Below, one piece after another: positions 5,115 through 5,226 of a DNA stretch of 5,226 nucleotides. Both the position numbers and the translations under genes were made by a program. This stretch comes from Stenotrophomonas sp. (GTDB lineage Bacteria; Pseudomonadota; Gammaproteobacteria; Xanthomonadales; Xanthomonadaceae): the NCBI GenBank assembly GCA_003248565.1, contig QFOV01000236.1, positions 1 through 5,226 on the forward strand, read 5' to 3'. How positions within the stretch are numbered: the first letter of the stretch is position 1; every line of letters begins with the position of its first letter. The notes beneath the pieces are model-generated. The model was not told the origin of the DNA. It ran no database searches and saw only the letters and a list, made by a program, of their open reading frames with translations.

Positions 5115-5164
5115 GCGGCCCCGTCCGGCGGCTTCACGCCTGCCCTTCACAACTGCCCAAATCC

Positions 5165-5226
5165 ATGCATTTCCTTGTCCTGAGTGTGATCTGCAGTGTT
5201 CTGGTATCGGTGCTGCTGAAACTGGC
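5165..5226 (+). CDS. Membrane protein, N-terminal fragment (cut by window end)
   Basis: ATG 5165 opens a frame that stays open to the right edge and gives 20 complete residues, MHFLVLSVICSVLVSVLLKL. This is a strongly hydrophobic first transmembrane segment. Such a start resembles multi-pass transporters of the DMT/EamA type, but so short a fragment cannot prove a family. The gene is divergent from the hydrolase gene, with 62 bases between the two start codons. No clear Shine-Dalgarno precedes it. Confidence 0.6.
   Translation, partial: MHFLVLSVICSVLVSVLLKL

Noticed and set aside
4407..5183. Plus-strand open frame of 258 residues
   Set aside because: It is a shadow of the alpha/beta hydrolase gene, which has an intact catalytic triad on the minus strand.

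Overview
The window looks like chromosomal DNA of a GC-rich gammaproteobacterium of the Xanthomonadaceae, most likely Stenotrophomonas. The main clue is a set of short palindromes with a GTAG head followed by the stem TGCCGAGC-CAT-GCTCGGCA, which matches the SMAG-type REP elements known from S. maltophilia. The gene content (DUF2884/YggN-like, ZapE, a COG2945-type hydrolase) fits. Genus is an inference; no rRNA or other marker gene is present.

Layout, left to right. Positions 1-505 hold no gene but are rich in regulation. A complete cobalamin riboswitch aptamer lies on the minus strand (32-198), followed by a hairpin (8-29) and preceded by a good sigma70-type promoter (228-256). It controls a gene beyond the left edge, most plausibly a B12 uptake gene such as btuB. 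Between this leader and the divergent plus-strand gene are a perfect inverted repeat (279-303) and a smaller AT-rich dyad (408-425). I saw nothing else in 304-407 or 426-505. The plus-strand gene (506-1315) encodes a secreted DUF2884/YggN-like protein. It converges on a minus-strand gene (1511-3010) for an exported von Willebrand factor A (vWA) protein. The 195 bases between them are almost all repeats: a 68-bp near-perfect palindrome made of two SMAG units, a second GTAG-type REP, and a C/T-rich hairpin element with a G-quadruplex motif.

Upstream of the vWA gene, 3011-3333 is again gene-free. It holds an inverted copy of the C/T-rich hairpin element, a 16-bp palindrome, and four SMAG units, two of them in a 46-bp tandem duplication ending 4 bases from the zapE stop codon. 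zapE (3334-4428) and an alpha/beta hydrolase gene (4431-5102) form a tight minus-strand operon with a 2-base gap. Its only visible promoter element is a -10 hexamer placed so that transcription would start on the ATG, giving a leaderless mRNA. A divergent plus-strand gene for a membrane protein starts at 5165 and runs off the right edge.

The genes do not form one pathway: there is a B12-regulated leader, a periplasmic protein of unknown role, an orphan vWA protein, and a division ATPase co-transcribed with a hydrolase. I did not find a convincing new multi-gene system. The most unusual content is the REP mosaic on both sides of the vWA gene and the compact divergent promoter at the right end.
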